DNA of 64,000 nt, taken from JBGVSA01 sp049840475. GTDB taxonomy: Bacteria > Pseudomonadota > Gammaproteobacteria > Burkholderiales > Rhodocyclaceae. The notes under the pieces are model-generated. The model searched no databases and was not told the origin of the DNA. It saw only the letters and a list, made by a program, of their open reading frames with translations. The stretch lies in contig JASGKX010000003.1 of assembly GCA_049840475.1 (NCBI GenBank), positions 992,001 through 1,056,000 of the forward strand, given 5' to 3'. Made by a program: the position numbers and the translations under genes. This document shows, piece by piece, positions 61,029 to 64,000 of this stretch. The first letter of the stretch is position 1, and the number at the start of each line of letters is the position of its first letter.

Positions 61029-61598
61029 TCAGGGCAGGCGAATCATGAAGATCTGCTCGAACACCAGCGTAATGGCGATGCTGGAGATGAACCCGATGAC
61101 GACGGCCTTGCTGATTTTCTTGGGTGTGAATCGCCCCTCCCCGGCTTGGCTCGGTTTGTTGTCGAGCAGGAGGATGCAGGCGGTAACGAAAATGCCGCCG
61201 GTCAGCCAATACGGCAAACCACGGCCCAGCAGCCCTGCGCAGAAAATCACGCAGACACCGAGCACCAGCAGCATCCGGTTCATGGCGGCGCGCTTGTCGA
61301 ACGACACTGGCGCACGTGCGGTCGCAGCCCCCTTGAAGCGCGTCCACTTTCTGATGAACACCAGAAACCCGAGCAGCGTCATCGCGATGCCCAGCAACCC
61401 GGGGAGCAGGCCCGGGATCGTGTAAGGGTTGATGTCCTGCTCCTTGAGGCGATCCATGAGAACGGAGCCGATCAGGATGGCGAGGCCGAGCGCCATCCAC
61501 CCTAATCCTTCAGTCATTTCGGATCGTGCTGTCGGCTTGAATTCACCTCCGCCGTGGTCGGCGGGAAGGTCGGGCCGATCGGATACCTGTTCGGTCAT
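61029..61598 (-). CDS. tctB: tripartite tricarboxylate transporter TctB family protein
   Basis: 189 residues with four predicted membrane segments, beginning with GLGWMALGLAILIGSVLM. It is the small membrane subunit next to TctA (18 bases between the genes). The pattern INPYTIPGLLPGLLGIAMTLLG is typical of TctB proteins. Confidence 0.88.
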   Translation of the reverse strand: MTEQVSDRPDLPADHGGGEFKPTARSEMTEGLGWMALGLAILIGSVLMDRLKEQDINPYTIPGLLPGLLGIAMTLLGFLVFIRKWTRFKGAATARAPVSFDKRAAMNRMLLVLGVCVIFCAGLLGRGLPYWLTGGIFVTACILLLDNKPSQAGEGRFTPKKISKAVVIGFISSIAITLVFEQIFMIRLP

Positions 61599-61758
61599 GG
61601 TGCACCTGTACGAGCTTGAGCGTGGCAGCGAAAGTCTGATGAGGGGCGCGCCCGCGATCAGGGTTGCCGTCCTGCCGGAAGAGCGTCGTTATGCATTTCG
61701 CATCTTCCGACAGGGCACACCCGCGAGCGCCCCTTGGCGTTTGTGAGACTCGACAAAA

Positions 61759-62769
61759 TCAGGGCTTCGGCACCCCTACCGTATCCGGCGACACTTTTGC
61801 CTTGCCACTGGTAAAGAGCGTCCATGCGTTGGCCTGCACGGCCGGCATGACCGCCTTCTGCGCAGCGTCGCCATACATCGGCGAGAACAAGGCGCCGCGA
61901 CTGGTCGAGTACTTCTTGAGCGCATCGCTCTTGGCGATGGTGTCGGTCCAGATTTTCTCGACGGTCTTTACGACCTCATCCGGCACGCCCTTCGGGATGA
62001 AGATGCCAAAGTAATTGAGCGGTGCCGTAAAGCCCGGGATGGTCTCCGACAGCGGCGGAATGGTGCCGTAGCCTTCGAGATTGAGCGGCTTGTCGCTGAT
62101 CGTGGCGAGCGCACGCAGGCGTTTTCCGCGAATCATGTCCGCCTGCTCGCCAGCCAGTTGCGAAGTCGCCTGCGCCTCCCCCGCCACCGTGGCGATCACG
62201 GCAGGGTTGCCACCGTCATACGTCACGTGTTTGTAGGTGACGTTGGCGGCCTTGGCGACGAGGTCGATTGCGCTGTGGCCCGCAGTGCCGATACCGGCTG
62301 TGGCGACAGAGATCTTGCCCGGATTGGCTTTCATCGCGTCGAGCAGTTGCTTCGGCGTCTGATAAGGCGTGGCCGGGTTGACGCTCAACACCTGCATGTT
62401 GGCGACCGTCAGGAAGAGATGCCAATCGGCGATGCGCGTCTTGAGCGTACCCATCGTCTCGTAACTACCCAGATCCTGTGCAGCACCAGCCGTCCAGGTG
62501 TAGCCATCCTTGGGCGCATCCAGGGCGCTCTTCGTGCCGATGGAGCCGGACGCGCCGGGCTGGTTCACGATGACGATGGTCTGGCCGAGGGCCTTTTCCA
62601 TTTCGGCCGCCGCGATGCGCGACACTTGGTCGGTGGCGCCCCCCGCTGCCCACGGCACGATCAGGTGAATGGGATGATTGGGTTTCCATTGCTGGGCGGA
62701 TGCCGGCAGCGCAGCAACGCAGGCAAGCGCCATCGCCGTGGCGTACTTGAGAGTGAAGAGGTGTTTCAT
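61759..62769 (-). CDS. tctC: tripartite tricarboxylate transporter substrate-binding protein (Bug family)
   Basis: 336 residues. A Sec signal peptide covers about residues 1-25 (ALACVAALPASAQQ). The Bug family motif IHLIVPWAAGGATDQVSR and VIVNQPGASGSIG are present. Asp/Glu-binding Bug proteins bind carboxylates; the ligand here is unknown. It lies 160 bases upstream of tctB and 47 downstream of the oxidoreductase gene. Confidence 0.92.
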   Translation of the reverse strand: MKHLFTLKYATAMALACVAALPASAQQWKPNHPIHLIVPWAAGGATDQVSRIAAAEMEKALGQTIVIVNQPGASGSIGTKSALDAPKDGYTWTAGAAQDLGSYETMGTLKTRIADWHLFLTVANMQVLSVNPATPYQTPKQLLDAMKANPGKISVATAGIGTAGHSAIDLVAKAANVTYKHVTYDGGNPAVIATVAGEAQATSQLAGEQADMIRGKRLRALATISDKPLNLEGYGTIPPLSETIPGFTAPLNYFGIFIPKGVPDEVVKTVEKIWTDTIAKSDALKKYSTSRGALFSPMYGDAAQKAVMPAVQANAWTLFTSGKAKVSPDTVGVPKP

Positions 62770-62816
62770 TGTCTGTCTCCTAGAGATGCCTCTTTTTGCG
62801 TGGTGGAACGAACCAA

Positions 62817-63890
62817 CTACGTGCTTGATGCGACGAGCGTGACCGGCGCCCCCTTGTCTGCCGACTCATAGAGCGCGCGAACGAACGCGACGGCGTTGCG
62901 GGCCTGCGCACCATCGACCAGCAATGCAGACTGGCCACGCAGGGCCAGCACCATGTTTTCGATTTGCTTCTGGTGGCCTTCGAAACTGATCTGGTCGGGA
63001 GCGCTGGCGCCGGACGCACCGGTATTGCCGGATGCGTCAGCGAGGATCTGCACGTCCTCGGGTGTTGCGTCCCTGAACTCCCAGCGGACGATGCGATCGT
63101 CTTCGATGACAGCCGAGCCGCGTTCTCCGCAGATTTCGATGCGGCGTTCCCATCCCGGGTAGGCCGCAGTGGTCGCTTCGATCGTGCCGAGCGCGCCGTT
63201 GGCGAATCTGACGGCCGCGCAGGCGGTGTCTTCCGCTTCGATGCCGAGATGGACGCGGCGCGTTTTCCAGGCCGAGATTTCGGCCGGCATGCCGGCAAAC
63301 CACTGCAGCAGGTCGACGGCATGGATCGCTTGGTTCATGACAGCGCCACCACCATCAAGCGCGAGCGAGCCTTTCCAGCCGCTGTAGTAAGACACGGCGC
63401 GATGCCACTTCACGTACGCGCTGCACAGGACGAGGCGGCCGAAGCGCCCTTCGTCGATCGCCTTCTTGACCGCTTGCGCCCCTTTGGTGAGCCGTGACTG
63501 AAAGATCGCGGCCACTTTCACGTCGGCCTCCGCCGCCGCGTCGAGCAGTGCGTCAACGCGCTCCACCGTGATTTCCAGCGGTTTTTCGATGATGAGATGC
63601 TTGCCCGCGCGCGCAGCCTGAAGAGCCGGTTCGAGATGCGCACCGCTGGGCGTAACGACGCAGACGACGTGGATATCAGGCCGCGCGAAAAAGGCTTGTG
63701 GATCGTCGGTGGCGAAAGGAATGTCGTGCTTCTGCGCGAAGCGCAGTGCCTCTTCTTGCGTCATCCCGAGCACCCCGATCAGACGCAGGTTGTGCTGCTT
63801 GGCCAGCGCCCGGATGGCGAGCGCGTGGTAGTTGGCGATCATGCCGGCGCCAACCAGACCAAACCCAATAGGCGTTGTGCGGTCGATCAT
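62817..63890 (-). CDS. Gfo/Idh/MocA family oxidoreductase
   Basis: 357 residues from the ATG at 63890, preceded by GGCTGGAG. Rossmann motif GFGLVGAGMIANYHALAIR, the family's EKPLEI (about residues 97-102, catalytic Lys) and the C-terminal substrate domain with GGGAVMNQAIHAVDLLQWF. It is an NAD(P)-dependent sugar or cyclitol dehydrogenase. Its start overlaps the stop of the upstream gene (ATGA). The adjacent TctABC carrier suggests uptake and oxidation of a sugar acid; the exact substrate is unknown. Confidence 0.9.
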   Translation of the reverse strand: MIDRTTPIGFGLVGAGMIANYHALAIRALAKQHNLRLIGVLGMTQEEALRFAQKHDIPFATDDPQAFFARPDIHVVCVVTPSGAHLEPALQAARAGKHLIIEKPLEITVERVDALLDAAAEADVKVAAIFQSRLTKGAQAVKKAIDEGRFGRLVLCSAYVKWHRAVSYYSGWKGSLALDGGGAVMNQAIHAVDLLQWFAGMPAEISAWKTRRVHLGIEAEDTACAAVRFANGALGTIEATTAAYPGWERRIEICGERGSAVIEDDRIVRWEFRDATPEDVQILADASGNTGASGASAPDQISFEGHQKQIENMVLALRGQSALLVDGAQARNAVAFVRALYESADKGAPVTLVASST

Positions 63891-64000
63891 GCTCCAGCCC
63901 TTTCCGCTTGCGCCTGGGCCTGCAACGCCAGTTCGCACACTTTGAAGCAATGTGCCTGCGTCATGGCGGTTTCTGTGCGATTGAAGATGTCGTAGCGCAG
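63887..64000 (-). CDS. C-terminal fragment of an unidentified gene, cut by window edge
   Basis: The last 37 codons of a minus-strand gene that extends beyond the window. The visible end includes NRTETAMTQAHCFKVCELAL. The stop TGA overlaps the Gfo/Idh start, so it belongs to the same operon. The family is not recognisable from this piece. Confidence 0.6.
   Translation of the reverse strand: MRYDIFNRTETAMTQAHCFKVCELALQAQAQAERAGA

Overview
The window looks like a chromosomal segment of a betaproteobacterium of the family Burkholderiaceae, most likely Ralstonia or a close relative. This is inferred from the GC-rich coding bias, the glucokinase-HexR fusion gene typical of Burkholderia/Ralstonia, the cysE-iscR-iscS-iscU-iscA-hscB-hscA-fdx-iscX order, a DUF4936 gene, and a TctABC/Bug-type uptake system. 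No tRNA, rRNA, insertion sequence, prophage or CRISPR array was seen. Apart from the two window edges it is a dense, ordinary-looking chromosome with well-defined operons.

Layout. 1-7031: a pectin-degradation island holding a GH28 polygalacturonase-like enzyme (cut by the left edge), then a pectinesterase and a pectate lyase, both lipoproteins with long poly-serine linkers. 7317-8647: a Fur-box promoter, a small unknown ORF, hemP (hemin uptake) and a cysteine-free S4 ribosomal protein paralogue behind a structured leader. 8781-20454: a glucose / Entner-Doudoroff block made of an atypical SDR, a glk-hexR fusion, an ABC sugar importer (gtsABCD type), edd with a HexR-like operator, a second stand-alone glk behind a (GA)12 repeat, and a malate/lactate dehydrogenase family gene. 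20472-28136: the complete ISC iron-sulphur operon, with two cysteine desulfurases, IscR behind tandem IscR type 1 sites, and cysE. 28253-35170: housekeeping genes (trmJ, suhB, tatD, pilZ, holB-tmk-mltG, ygfZ). 35313-42713: small enzymes and transporters (DUF4936, GNATs, L,D-transpeptidase, tadA, NAD-binding protein, two alpha/beta hydrolases, AraC + LysE, SRPBCC). 42803-51640: a nitrate assimilation operon (transporter, nirB, nirD, nitrate reductase, cobA, moaA) driven by a sigma-54-type promoter and a leader RNA that reads as an ANTAR-type two-hexaloop antiterminator plus intrinsic terminator. 51698-53372: a cysteine hydrolase and a sirtuin. 53443-58236: a MarR-controlled EmrAB/OprM-type efflux operon. 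58575-59415: an ArsR/SRPBCC pair. 59475-64000: a tripartite tricarboxylate transporter with a Gfo/Idh oxidoreductase.

How the genes work together. Sugar enters through the ABC importer, is phosphorylated by glucokinase and dehydrated by Edd, with HexR as the likely local repressor. The nitrate operon carries its transporter, both reductases and two cofactor enzymes (siroheme and molybdopterin), under apparent nitrogen-limitation (sigma-54) and nitrate/nitrite (leader RNA) control. ISC genes are autoregulated by IscR.

The most striking anomaly is that seven conserved genes (glk-hexR, suhB, tatD, nitrate reductase, oprM-type, emrA, marR) are each broken by a single small change, and in every case the break sits where repair restores the hexamer GTCGAC. 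This points to a systematic sequencing/basecalling error at a (perhaps modified) GTCGAC motif rather than seven real pseudogenes.
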